Shown here one piece after another: positions 54,487 through 62,149 of a stretch of 64,000 nt of DNA. Below the pieces are notes generated by a model that saw nothing but the letters and a program-made list of their open reading frames with translations, was not told where the DNA came from and ran no database searches. Source of the stretch: JAILEN01 sp036723975 (GTDB taxonomy: Bacteria; Bacillota; Clostridia; Lachnospirales; Lachnospiraceae); contig DAIMGJ010000002.1 in NCBI GenBank assembly GCA_036723975.1, positions 143,347 through 207,346 of the forward strand. Reading direction: 5' to 3'. A program made the translations under genes and the position numbers. Position 1 is the stretch's first letter. Each line of letters begins with the position of its first letter.

Positions 54487-55665
54487 TCACGACACTTCCA
54501 GTCGATCCACCTTTTTCAGCAGCTCATCTATATGCTCTTTCGTATGTTCTATGCGTTTTGCTCCAAACGCGTTCTTCTTTAAGTCCGTACTCTCCAACAG
54601 GTACAGGAACCGGATAGCCGCTACGAGACGTATCCGCTCAAGAATCTTTTCCCGGTCAGTATCACTGATAGAATCAAAATAATGGTCAAACGTCATCTGC
54701 CATATCCTATCCACTTTATCCTGTGGCATCTGAAGAAAAGATATGGAATTACCCGGTTCATCCTCTGCAAACTCCTGATATGTCACAAAAAGCCCCGCAA
54801 ATTCAAACACGGGATCTCCCAGTCCAAGCGTATCCATATCAATCAGCATGGCCTCATCCCCCGAGAGCATTACATTTTTCATCTGGATATCTCCATGTAC
54901 GACCGTGTTTTTATCCGACATATTTAATAGCAGGTTTTTTAATTTTTCATACTGACTGTCCGACAGATGTATTTTTATCACGTCAAGATACCCAAGGAAC
55001 CGATCCCGGTAGGATGGAAAATCTCCCTTCTCCATTTGGGTGTTATGTACCAGCTTAAGCATCCCGACATATCTGCGTATCACTTCTTCCATAGATTCGT
55101 CATCGCATTTGACTATATCATGAAAAGACTTCGCATTCAGAAGCTCAAATACAGATCCGTAATCCTCTCCTACCTTTACAATATCGTAAGAAATCGCGGT
55201 AGGGATACCGGCAATAAAAGCTTTCTGTGCCATCTTTTTTTCATTCTCTATCATTGGTATGGCATCTTCGCCTTTATATACCTTTACAATCGTCTCCGGA
55301 TCAAGTCGGTAAACTGTTCCGAAAAAGCCCTGCCCGATGACAGCGCATCCCTCAACACTAATCTGCCTGTAAGCCCTCTTTACGTCAAATAATTCGGTAA
55401 ACCCCGTGGTCTCAAGAATATCGTATATGTCTCTTGAGGCATTCAAAACAGAGAGGGATTTTCCGACCGATTTTCTTACTTTCATCAATATGCGGAGTCC
55501 CGCGCTTGAGATGTATTCAAGCTCTCCCGCATCAAACACCACGTCTTTTCCCTCAAAATGCTCTAATACGTCGCTCATCTCCTTCTCAAGAGATGACGCA
55601 TTATTTGAGTCAATCCTGCCTTCTAGAAAAAACTTCAGCTTCCCATCATCTTTAATTACTTTCAT
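54487..55665 (-). CDS. STAS domain fused to a kinase/phosphotransferase-fold domain
   Basis: The ATG at 55665 follows AAGGAAGG and gives 392 residues. Residues 1-100 are a STAS (anti-sigma antagonist) domain with the phospho-acceptor motif LEYISSAGLRIL. Residues 110-390 have an APH/protein-kinase-like fold: Gly loop GQGFFGTVYRL, Lys in TIVKVYKGE, catalytic VVHGDIQMKNVML and metal-binding LIDMDTLGLGDP. That is a complete kinase active site. The substrate could be a small molecule or a protein. It lies between a lone STAS gene and the MATE-ATPase gene. Confidence 0.85.
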   Translation of the reverse strand: MKVIKDDGKLKFFLEGRIDSNNASSLEKEMSDVLEHFEGKDVVFDAGELEYISSAGLRILMKVRKSVGKSLSVLNASRDIYDILETTGFTELFDVKRAYRQISVEGCAVIGQGFFGTVYRLDPETIVKVYKGEDAIPMIENEKKMAQKAFIAGIPTAISYDIVKVGEDYGSVFELLNAKSFHDIVKCDDESMEEVIRRYVGMLKLVHNTQMEKGDFPSYRDRFLGYLDVIKIHLSDSQYEKLKNLLLNMSDKNTVVHGDIQMKNVMLSGDEAMLIDMDTLGLGDPVFEFAGLFVTYQEFAEDEPGNSISFLQMPQDKVDRIWQMTFDHYFDSISDTDREKILERIRLVAAIRFLYLLESTDLKKNAFGAKRIEHTKEHIDELLKKVDRLEVS

Positions 55666-55678
55666 CTTGTTTCCTTCC

Positions 55679-55978
55679 TTATTCAAGCGTCAGGATGTCT
55701 GCAAAACCTGTCACCTCAAAAATCTCCTTCACCTCATCGGAAGCGTTCTTTACCACCATGTTCCCCTGCTTGTTCATAATCTTCTGTGCAGACAAAAGTA
55801 CTCGCAAGCCGGCAGATGAGATGTATTCAAGGCTTGCAATATCGAAGGTGAGATTCTCTATGCCCTCTATGCCCTCTTTAACCTCCTTTTCAACTTCAGG
55901 AGCGGTAGTTGTATCAAGCCTACCAACAAGTTTCATCACAAGACTCTTTCCTTCGGCTTTCTTTTCAATGTTTAACAT
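55679..55978 (-). CDS. Single-domain STAS protein (anti-anti-sigma-like)
   Basis: This 99-residue protein is a bare STAS domain like SpoIIAA/RsbV: VMKLVGRLDTTTAPEVE and IASLEYISSAGLRVLLSAQ with the expected phospho-Ser. AAAGGAG precedes the start. It leads the three-gene unit with 13 bp to the STAS-kinase gene. Confidence 0.9.
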   Translation of the reverse strand: MLNIEKKAEGKSLVMKLVGRLDTTTAPEVEKEVKEGIEGIENLTFDIASLEYISSAGLRVLLSAQKIMNKQGNMVVKNASDEVKEIFEVTGFADILTLE

Positions 55979-56015
55979 CGGTTTCTCCTTTCGTTTGTGC
56001 CGCTAGACAGCAAAT

Positions 56016-56075
56016 TTATAATTCATTTTCCTCAAAATATCCATCGCCAACGCCCCACAACATCACTCTATACAT
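56016..56075 (-). CDS. 19-codon small reading frame or gene remnant upstream of the STAS operon
   Basis: An ATG at 56075 sits 5 nt after GGAGGAG and opens MYRVMLWGVGDGYFEENEL, then stops. It has an ideal ribosome site and a TATAAT upstream. The first residues resemble the N-terminus of some polysaccharide-biosynthesis proteins (VMLWGxGxGY), so a truncated remnant is as likely as a leader peptide. Confidence 0.35.
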   Translation of the reverse strand: MYRVMLWGVGDGYFEENEL

Positions 56076-56116
56076 TATATCTCCTCCAAAATTGCATGTC
56101 CTATGATTATAGACAC

Positions 56117-56136
56117 ATTATACCGAATATATCGGT
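56117..56136 (-). promoter_or_regulatory. Promoter -10 with adjoining operator palindrome, STAS operon
   Basis: TATAAT at 56117-56122 is overlapped by the 15-bp palindrome ACCGATATATTCGGT (56122-56136) on its upstream side. A repressor bound there would block the promoter. No clear -35 box is seen. Confidence 0.45.
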
Positions 56137-56225
56137 CTGATGATACGCATATATTACATTTTGACCTTTAATTTAATACTTTTAAATCCACTTGCTTTTT
56201 TCACTTTACGCCTTAAAATATAGTC

Positions 56226-56304
56226 AAATAAAACATCGTTTTTATTTGGGCTGGTCGAAAGACCCAGGTCCATCAAGGGCGGGGAAGTTCCCCGCTATTT
56301 TTTT
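56226..56304 (+). ncRNA. Candidate structured small RNA, plus strand
   Basis: A promoter-like TTGCTT (56192-56197), 16-bp spacer and TAAAAT (56214-56219) would start RNA near 56226. Three hairpins follow: AAATAAAA with TTTTATTT (56226-56247), CTGGTC-GAAA-GACCCAG (56251-56267, GNRA loop, one bulge), and GCGGGGAAGTTCCCCGC (56279-56295). TATTTTTTTA follows as a terminator. It is about 79 nt, lies between genes that are all on the other strand, and has no long reading frame. I recognise no RNA family. Confidence 0.5.
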
Positions 56305-56319
56305 ATCCCTACTACATTA

Positions 56320-57585
56320 TTACAATGATTTTTCACAGCCAAGACGATGATATTGCTCCTGAAGTTTATCCAGATACTCCTTATGCTCCATCCGTCTTTT
56401 ATATAAGGCTTTCTCAGCCGCCTTATCATCAGCCTTCTTCTTTCTTGCCCGTGCTTCCCGTCTCCGGCTTTCTTCCCTCCTCCGAGCGGCATCGCTCCTA
56501 CCGTTTCGATTATTGGATGTGCTGATTTCAGATGCTGCTTCTTCTCCGCTCACCTTGATTCCCGGTGCATTTTGCTTCAGGGACAGATCCACATGCTGTA
56601 CTGTACCGGCGGCACCGGTACTCTCCCGTAAAAAAACACCCGTAGATCTGATCACGCCGTCTCTATATCCGTCCACACCACCAAGAGAAAACTCTGTCTG
56701 TTGTTCTCCAAGATATATGGCTCCGATATCAGCCTCCTTCAGATCCATAAGTATATCTTTGCCATTTTCATCCTTACACCAAACCTTGAGTTTTGAGAAA
56801 ACATCATCATTTTCATCTATCCAACCATTGCCATCGCTGTCATATTCACGGAGATCTCCAAACCCATCACCGCTATTTGTTCCGAACAATTCGCTACCAT
56901 CATTGATTTTTCCGTCCCCGTTTTTATCCAATGCAAGAAATCCCGACGCTTTTCCCAACATGGATATCTCATCTTCTTTTCCGTCAGCATCGAGATCAAA
57001 CTTAAAGGTCTGATCCCGGACGTCTGCTGTATCAGATCCTATATTTACGACAAGAGGATCACACAGTGCATCAGCCATGGTTGGAATGCTCACATTCATA
57101 TACTCCATATAGCTTCTGCTCATTAGGATATTTATGTTAAATTCGATAGTCCGCCCATCCTCAGTACACGCTCTTCCGCTTGCATGAAAGCCTGTTTCCT
57201 CCGTCTCGGAATATGTCAGCATATTCGTAGAATAACCGCCAATTCCTGCACCGCCCATCATTCCAAAGGATGCAAATCTCTTAAACATTGCAGATAGCGT
57301 ATTGTTTTGAAAACTTGATGCACCGATCCCGTTCCCATACAGGCTTCCGGATGCTATTTTTCCGAGTCCTTTGAAATATCCGATATCATCCATGTTGTAC
57401 GAACCCATACCACCGCTATCCTTGCCGGTCTGATATGTGTCCATCGCCATGGCACTTTCCCTTTTCATGACATTGGTACTGATCATGCCCATAAATCCGT
57501 TTGTGTAACCACTGCCAGAACGCATCCCGGTCTGTGTATAATTTCTGCCCGATAACATGTTCACTGTACTGTCTGCTATTCTCAT
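56320..57585 (-). CDS. EF-hand-like calcium-binding-type protein of the LytTR regulon
   Basis: This 421-residue protein has no signal peptide or membrane helix. The N-terminal 130 residues are Gly/Met/Ser/Asn-rich. Residues about 190-255 have three Asp-rich loops of EF-hand or dockerin type (FKFDLDADGKEDEI, LALDKNGDGKIND, EYDSDGNGWIDENDD). The C-terminal 85 residues are strongly basic and helical (RRREESRRREARARKKK). I recognise no named family for the whole. A LytTR-type direct repeat lies upstream, so it is likely controlled by the regulator at 60920. Confidence 0.75.
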   Translation of the reverse strand: MRIADSTVNMLSGRNYTQTGMRSGSGYTNGFMGMISTNVMKRESAMAMDTYQTGKDSGGMGSYNMDDIGYFKGLGKIASGSLYGNGIGASSFQNNTLSAMFKRFASFGMMGGAGIGGYSTNMLTYSETEETGFHASGRACTEDGRTIEFNINILMSRSYMEYMNVSIPTMADALCDPLVVNIGSDTADVRDQTFKFDLDADGKEDEISMLGKASGFLALDKNGDGKINDGSELFGTNSGDGFGDLREYDSDGNGWIDENDDVFSKLKVWCKDENGKDILMDLKEADIGAIYLGEQQTEFSLGGVDGYRDGVIRSTGVFLRESTGAAGTVQHVDLSLKQNAPGIKVSGEEAASEISTSNNRNGRSDAARRREESRRREARARKKKADDKAAEKALYKRRMEHKEYLDKLQEQYHRLGCEKSL

Positions 57586-57615
57586 ATTCGTCCTCCTCGC
57601 ATTATCAGTAATCTA

Positions 57616-57662
57616 AAAGCGCAGCCATCAATGGTGTTTTCATCCATGATATACTGCGCTTT
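57616..57662 (-). promoter_or_regulatory. Stem-loop in the leader of the EF-hand-like gene
   Basis: AAAGCGCAG (57654-57662) pairs with CTGCGCTTT (57616-57624) on the minus strand, with further pairing inside the 29-nt loop. TTTTAG follows, so it could be a weak terminator, an attenuator or a stability element. It lies between the LytTR site and the start codon. Confidence 0.45.
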
Positions 57663-57728
57663 CCATAGTACCGTATTCAGTTCTGATTCTTATTTCGGAA
57701 ATAATTTCAAAATAGAAACCCAAATGTC

Positions 57729-57758
57729 GCGAACCGCATCTTTTTTGTTGTAAACTGC
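57729..57758 (-). promoter_or_regulatory. LytTR-type direct repeat, copy 1
   Basis: On the minus strand GCAGTTTAC (57750-57758), 12 bp, then GCGGTTCGC (57729-57737). The units start 21 bp apart, two helical turns, as for LytTR regulators. It lies 144 bp upstream of the EF-hand-like gene start. Confidence 0.75.
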
Positions 57759-57777
57759 ATCTGCCTTATTCCACTAT

Positions 57778-57809
57778 AGAAAAAGGCCGAGCAAAATATC
57801 TGCTCAGCC
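57778..57809 (-). terminator. Terminator of the 263-aa/237-aa gene pair
   Basis: GGCTGAGCA pairs with TGCTCGGCC (9 bp, one G-U in RNA), then TTTTTCTA on the minus strand. Confidence 0.85.
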
Positions 57810-57843
57810 CTTATATTGAATGGTAGTACCACACAATATCTGA

Positions 57844-58557
57844 TCACGCTTCTGTAGCTACAGAAGGTTCCTTCGACTTATAATAATCATCGAAAAGCTT
57901 ATTTGCCGCATCCATCGTATCCCGGCTTATGCTTGGAAGTTCTCTGCCCCAGGCTTTAGTTGCCAGCTTAAATCCCTTTTCCATGGCAGCCTGCATCTTC
58001 TTCATCTGATCAACATCATCCCCGGCAAGCGCACTGGCAAAATCAAAGAGCCTCTGAGATGTCTGCTTCACACCCCAGTATCCGTCCTCGCTGATATCCT
58101 TCCCGGCCTGTGCTTTTGTCGCAGCATCTACTGTAAAATTTCCGCTGGCAAGAGTCTTCCAGATATCATTTCCGGTTGCCTTCCCGTATGCCCCAGCCTG
58201 TCCGGAAAGTGTCTTCTGCACAAGACTGATAAGTTGATGCTGTCTCTGCTCTGTTGCCGCTTTTAACTGTTCTGCAATGGCCGCTCGATCAGCCTTATTC
58301 ATCTTATTTATGGAATAAGTGGAATTATCCACCTTCTCTCCGGAACTGTCATAAATCACTCCCGTTTCGTAATTAGCCGAACCACCGCGCAATTCTTCAC
58401 AGTGCTTCTTCCACGCATCAAGCTCCGGTTTTAAGTGCTCCTGTTCCTTACGAATATCAACAACAGAACTTAATTTACTGTCATCCGCACTTCCAACCTT
58501 AGTTTCCGTATATCCCGCAGGATATCCAGAATAATTGATTCCTACATTCATTGACAT
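57844..58557 (-). CDS. DUF5610-like protein of the LytTR regulon
   Basis: This 237-residue protein is soluble, mostly helical and has no signal peptide. The C-terminal half (YWGVKQTSQRLFDFASALAG, then AAMEKGFKLATKAWGRELPSI) resembles DUF5610-type proteins. It follows the 263-residue gene by 39 bp and shares its terminator. The function is unknown. Confidence 0.7.
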   Translation of the reverse strand: MSMNVGINYSGYPAGYTETKVGSADDSKLSSVVDIRKEQEHLKPELDAWKKHCEELRGGSANYETGVIYDSSGEKVDNSTYSINKMNKADRAAIAEQLKAATEQRQHQLISLVQKTLSGQAGAYGKATGNDIWKTLASGNFTVDAATKAQAGKDISEDGYWGVKQTSQRLFDFASALAGDDVDQMKKMQAAMEKGFKLATKAWGRELPSISRDTMDAANKLFDDYYKSKEPSVATEA

Positions 58558-58596
58558 GTTTTTAGCCCTCCTTTGACTTTTGTTCTGAAATCCATT

Positions 58597-59388
58597 TCAC
58601 ACACATGCATCTACAAAACTTCCAACATCAACATCTACTGCCTCCACATCGGGAATGCAGTCAACGACACAGGAAAATGATTCCGATGAGCCCGACTTCT
58701 GCCCGATATTCCCGGAGGATACCTGTTTTTTCTCCTGCTCCAACCTATCAAACAGTGCCTTCAGATATTTAAGATCTGCACGTGTGATCTGACGCTCCTC
58801 ATCATTCCGGTGTTTTCGTTTCAGCTCTTCTATTTCTTCCTCTGTCATATCTCCGCTTGCACAGGATATCATATCCTGCAGCTCTGACATCATATCTTCC
58901 GCCAGCTCTTCTTCAAGTTCCTCTATCTCCTCCATCATCTGTTTCATCATTTCCTCAGGGATTTCTTCACTCTCTTCAATACCGGCCTTTAATTCATCTT
59001 CCCCGTATATCTCCTCTTCGTCACCGGGAACTCCCATAACTCCGCTTTTATTCTCGGCAGCTTCTTCTTCCTCCAGATGCCTGACCTTACGCTTTGCGAT
59101 CCTTTCCATAGCTGCGGCATGTATGATAGCGGCAGCTATCTCACTGTCACCATATTCACCACTGCGCAGTTTCTTATATAGCCACGAAATCTTTGCCTGT
59201 GCTTTTGCCACCAGCGGACGCGCAGCATCAGATGTCTTCGCCTGCATGATCTGCTTTGACATCTGCTTGAAATTGTATGGTAACCGTTTCTTCAGTTTTC
59301 CTGCTGAGGACTTGCTTTGGCTCTTCCTTACATGAACCTTTAATCCTCCGGGAACTTCCTGAAAAGAGACTCCTGCGATTCCATTCAT
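58597..59388 (-). CDS. Acidic coiled-coil protein of the LytTR regulon
   Basis: I start at the ATG at 59388, behind AAAGAGGTG, giving 263 residues; the longer upstream frame overlaps the promoter. The N-terminal part is basic (KSSAGKLKKRLPYNFKQM). A conserved-looking helix follows (IAAAIIHAAAMERIAKRKV). Residues 105-205 are very acidic and probably coiled coil (EEMMKQMMEEIEELEEELAE). There is no signal peptide. I recognise no named family. A LytTR-type repeat lies 97 bp upstream of the start codon. Confidence 0.7.
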   Translation of the reverse strand: MNGIAGVSFQEVPGGLKVHVRKSQSKSSAGKLKKRLPYNFKQMSKQIMQAKTSDAARPLVAKAQAKISWLYKKLRSGEYGDSEIAAAIIHAAAMERIAKRKVRHLEEEEAAENKSGVMGVPGDEEEIYGEDELKAGIEESEEIPEEMMKQMMEEIEELEEELAEDMMSELQDMISCASGDMTEEEIEELKRKHRNDEERQITRADLKYLKALFDRLEQEKKQVSSGNIGQKSGSSESFSCVVDCIPDVEAVDVDVGSFVDACV

Positions 59389-59484
59389 AAGCACCTCTTT
59401 TCCACCGGCCTCCGTGCCGGAATTCCTTATATACCTTATATAGTGGGTATCGGTTCCCGGAACGCCACAATGAACCATGTTTAC

Positions 59485-59514
59485 GCGAACCGCATCTATT
59501 ATGTTGTAAACCGC
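59485..59514 (-). promoter_or_regulatory. LytTR-type direct repeat, copy 2
   Basis: On the minus strand GCGGTTTAC (59506-59514), 12 bp, then GCGGTTCGC (59485-59493). It begins 2 bp past the histidine-kinase stop codon and precedes the 263-aa gene. A TATATAAGG lies 42 bp further on. Confidence 0.78.
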
Positions 59515-59516
59515 AC

Positions 59517-60923
59517 TTAATCGCCCATCAGCATTATGTTGAGAATGAAATACAGCTTTCCATCCTTCTCTTCCTGCCTAATCTCTATATCACCCTTATA
59601 TTTTGCAGCGATATTTCTTATATTTTTAAGCCCATATCCATGACCCGATTCACGCTTAGATGTTTCCGGCAGTCCGTCTTCTGTGATATATACTCTTCTC
59701 TGAATAATGTTTCTGACATTTATGATAAATACCCGCTCCTTTTGAACCGATTTTATCCTAATCTGAGGATCTGACACTGATGAAGACGCTTCTACGGCAT
59801 TTTGCAGAGCGTTTGTTAACACCACACTGATATCAAACGGATTAATATCCAGACCATCCGGATATGCAAATGCGCTTTCAAAAGTGATCCCTTCTTTCTC
59901 ACATTTTTCAGCCGTCTCCGACAACACTACATCCGTAACTGCATTCCCTGTTTTTATCATGGGCTGCAGGCTCTCGATATTCTTCCCAAGTTCTCTGATA
60001 TAATCGGACAGTTCCTTGGTTTTTCCGTCTTCTGCAAGTCTTTCAATGACCGTCAGATGATTTCCAAAGTCATGGCGAATCCCCCTCATCCTGTCGTATA
60101 TTTCCTCGATGTGCTCCACATGTCCGACCATATCACCGACCTGCTTTCTGGCAGAGTCCTTCACATACTCCTCTTCCTGCTTTTCCTTCAGTTTTTGGTA
60201 AAGCACGATCACTGCAATGATCGGCACATAAGCCACTAGGCAAAAAAGAGCCCTGTATGGGTTTGCCGGTATGTTCTCTTTGATGCTTCCGTTTTCTATT
60301 CCGTCCATCCATAGAAAAAAATAGGATGACATGATCGGTTTTACCAAAAGCAGGCTTACCGCCGGCGCAAGCAGCAGGATTAACTCCTGCCATGTCAGTT
60401 CATCACGCTTATACCGGTATGTCTTATGGAGAATCCTTATGACTGCATATAAGAGCATTAATGCAAGTCCGTACTGAACAGGATTCCATACGAAGAATTC
60501 AATGACAGTAGCCTCTACACTATGCTGATACCAATCGAATTTAAAAACAAGATCCCTCTCCCAGAAACCTATTTCAGTAAACAGTTCTATAGACAGCCAG
60601 CTTATCAGACGAAAAACAAAAAACAGAAAGACCTTCTGCACCGGATTTCTTCTGTTATCTAAGAGCCAGGCAATAAGAATTGCCAGAACTAAAAACCCGA
60701 TAGTCAGGATCCTGTCCATCTCCTTGCTTGTTCCTGCATAGTTACAGACCAGCCACAGCCCATAGTACACTCCCGCAGATGCATAAACGGATCTTTTGTT
60801 GCACATAAACGGCCTGAGCCAATATATAAGAAGAGCCACATTCAGCAGCATATACAGTTCAATAAGAACACGGATATACGCTTCCGCATATAACTGAAAA
60901 TTATTAACCAGATATTCCATCAT
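59517..60923 (-). CDS. AgrC-like sensor histidine kinase (GHKL type)
   Basis: This 468-residue sensor has six or so N-terminal membrane helices (residues 10-245) and a cytoplasmic kinase. The phospho-acceptor motif is MRGIRHDFGNHLTVI (near residue 288), and the ATPase has the N-box LTNALQNAVEASS and the G box GHGYGLKNI. This is the HPK10/AgrC group, whose members often sense peptides. No AgrB- or AgrD-like gene is near by, so the signal is unknown. It overlaps the regulator gene by 4 bp. Confidence 0.9.
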   Translation of the reverse strand: MMEYLVNNFQLYAEAYIRVLIELYMLLNVALLIYWLRPFMCNKRSVYASAGVYYGLWLVCNYAGTSKEMDRILTIGFLVLAILIAWLLDNRRNPVQKVFLFFVFRLISWLSIELFTEIGFWERDLVFKFDWYQHSVEATVIEFFVWNPVQYGLALMLLYAVIRILHKTYRYKRDELTWQELILLLAPAVSLLLVKPIMSSYFFLWMDGIENGSIKENIPANPYRALFCLVAYVPIIAVIVLYQKLKEKQEEEYVKDSARKQVGDMVGHVEHIEEIYDRMRGIRHDFGNHLTVIERLAEDGKTKELSDYIRELGKNIESLQPMIKTGNAVTDVVLSETAEKCEKEGITFESAFAYPDGLDINPFDISVVLTNALQNAVEASSSVSDPQIRIKSVQKERVFIINVRNIIQRRVYITEDGLPETSKRESGHGYGLKNIRNIAAKYKGDIEIRQEEKDGKLYFILNIMLMGD

Positions 60924-61660
60924 AGACCTTCCCTCCGTGTGTAATAGGAAAGATAAGCTTTTATAAGATCCTGATATTTTCCCCGGGCAACGGGAATTTC
61001 TGCATCACCCACCCGGACGGACTTGGAATCATAGGATTTCACATAAGCCAGATTGATCAGATACGCCCTGTGAACCCGAAAGAAATCCTGACCGGAAATG
61101 TTTTCCAGTTCCGATATTCTCCCGTTATAGTCAACATTATCGCGATCCCTCATGTGAAGAATTATCCGTCTGTCAAAGATTTCAGCATACACTATTTCCG
61201 ACAGTATCACCTTTCTGTTTGAGCCACCTGATCTTACGGTTATGACATGGGCGGAATGTTTTTCATCCTCTTTCTCCGTGAGAGCTTTTTCAATATAACG
61301 GACTTCATCAGCCTGCTCAATCGCGCGTTTTATTACTTCCGTAATCCGTTTCTTTCCAAAAGGCTTTACAATATAATTAAATGCCCCGACCTCAAAAGCC
61401 TTGAACACCTCTTCCTCAAGTGCCGTAACGAATACAATGACCGTCTTCTTTCCCTCCGCACGTATCATCCTTGCGGCATTCATTCCGTCAATCCCCGGCA
61501 TCTGTATATCCAGAAAAAGTATATCTGCGTCGAATCCGGGAGCCAGGATACCCCTTGCATCAGCAAACACTTCGATCTCCATATCTTTAGATACTTCCCT
61601 GACAGACGCCTCAATCAGTTCCCGTATTTTCTTATTATCATCACAGATTGCCAGTTTCAT
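60920..61660 (-). CDS. LytTR-family response regulator
   Basis: The ATG at 61660 behind GGAAGGA gives 246 residues. The receiver domain opens MKLAICDDNKKI, with the phospho-Asp in ADILFLDIQMPGIDGM and the Lys in YIVKPFGKK. The LytTR DNA-binding domain spans residues 145-240 (VILSEIVYAEIFDRRIILH, FFRVHRAYLINLAYV). Three LytTR-type direct repeats, one upstream of this gene, mark its likely regulon including itself. Confidence 0.93.
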   Translation of the reverse strand: MKLAICDDNKKIRELIEASVREVSKDMEIEVFADARGILAPGFDADILFLDIQMPGIDGMNAARMIRAEGKKTVIVFVTALEEEVFKAFEVGAFNYIVKPFGKKRITEVIKRAIEQADEVRYIEKALTEKEDEKHSAHVITVRSGGSNRKVILSEIVYAEIFDRRIILHMRDRDNVDYNGRISELENISGQDFFRVHRAYLINLAYVKSYDSKSVRVGDAEIPVARGKYQDLIKAYLSYYTRREGL

Positions 61661-61732
61661 ATAACATCCTTCCTTTGGGCATACTATATTTATATTATCG
61701 GTTATTTCAGACGCACTAATGATCACCGATAC

Positions 61733-61762
61733 GTGAACCGCAGTTTTTTTGTTGTGAAATGC
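61733..61762 (-). promoter_or_regulatory. LytTR-type direct repeat, copy 3
   Basis: On the minus strand GCATTTCAC (61754-61762), 12 bp, then GCGGTTCAC (61733-61741). It is the least perfect copy. A -10-like GATAAT (61694-61699) lies 33 bp further, then the regulator start. This suggests autoregulation. Confidence 0.7.
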
Positions 61763-61789
61763 AAAACGGGAAGGCTCTGTGCCCTCCCG
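61763..61789 (-). terminator. Terminator upstream of the LytTR operon
   Basis: CGGGAGGGC pairs with GCCTTCCCG (9 bp, one G-U), followed by only TTTTGC on the minus strand, so it is moderate. It insulates the LytTR operon from the AbiE side. Confidence 0.65.
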
Positions 61790-61818
61790 ATTCCATACCT
61801 GATATGTTACATCAAATA

Positions 61819-62061
61819 CTATTTTAGTCCCGCAATATGCATCCTTGCCCGTTCCAGTATCTTTTCCAAAAAGTCATCAACTATCGGTCCGATTACTATA
61901 TCATATTTATTATCCAGATTACACTCCGGATCGGAGTAGTCCTTAAACTTCTTGCTTCTGTTATTTCTACACACCATCGCCAGATCATCTACCGCATCAT
62001 CCAGGCTCAATGTATGTTCTATATCGTAATGCTCCTTTATAAACTCTATGTCGTGTGCGTT
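61819..62061 (-). pseudogene. C-terminal remnant, DUF3990-like
   Basis: An open frame without a good start covers about 80 codons, with SLDDAVDDLAMVCRNNRSKK and DNKYDIVIGPIVDDFLEK. The YDIVIGP segment resembles the end of DUF3990 proteins (often ADP-ribosyltransferase-like). An in-frame TAG upstream shows that the N-terminal part is lost. It lies between the AbiE genes and the LytTR operon. Confidence 0.5.
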
Positions 62062-62149
62062 AGAAAAAGCCTATGACCTTGATTGCTACTGGCGTATTCT
62101 AAAAATCGGTCATCCCCTTCCAAGGACAACCACTCATTCTTTCTTATTA

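Larger units (their letters stand above)
55979..56319. other. Intergenic region upstream of the STAS operon
   Basis: This 341-bp gap has no full gene. It holds a 19-codon frame with a strong Shine-Dalgarno site (56016-56075), a promoter with an operator-like palindrome (56117-56136), and a candidate plus-strand small RNA ending in a terminator (56226-56304). Confidence 0.6.

Noticed and set aside
56135..56262. Hammerhead ribozyme: CTGATGA near 56137 and CGAAA near 56256.
   Set aside because: The GAAA is the loop of its own stable hairpin, the two boxes are over 100 nt apart, and no closing stem or cleavage triplet fits.
59389..59478. Longer N-terminus for the 263-aa protein (start at 59478).
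   Set aside because: It would overlap the likely promoter next to the LytTR site and has no ribosome site; the ATG at 59388 has one.
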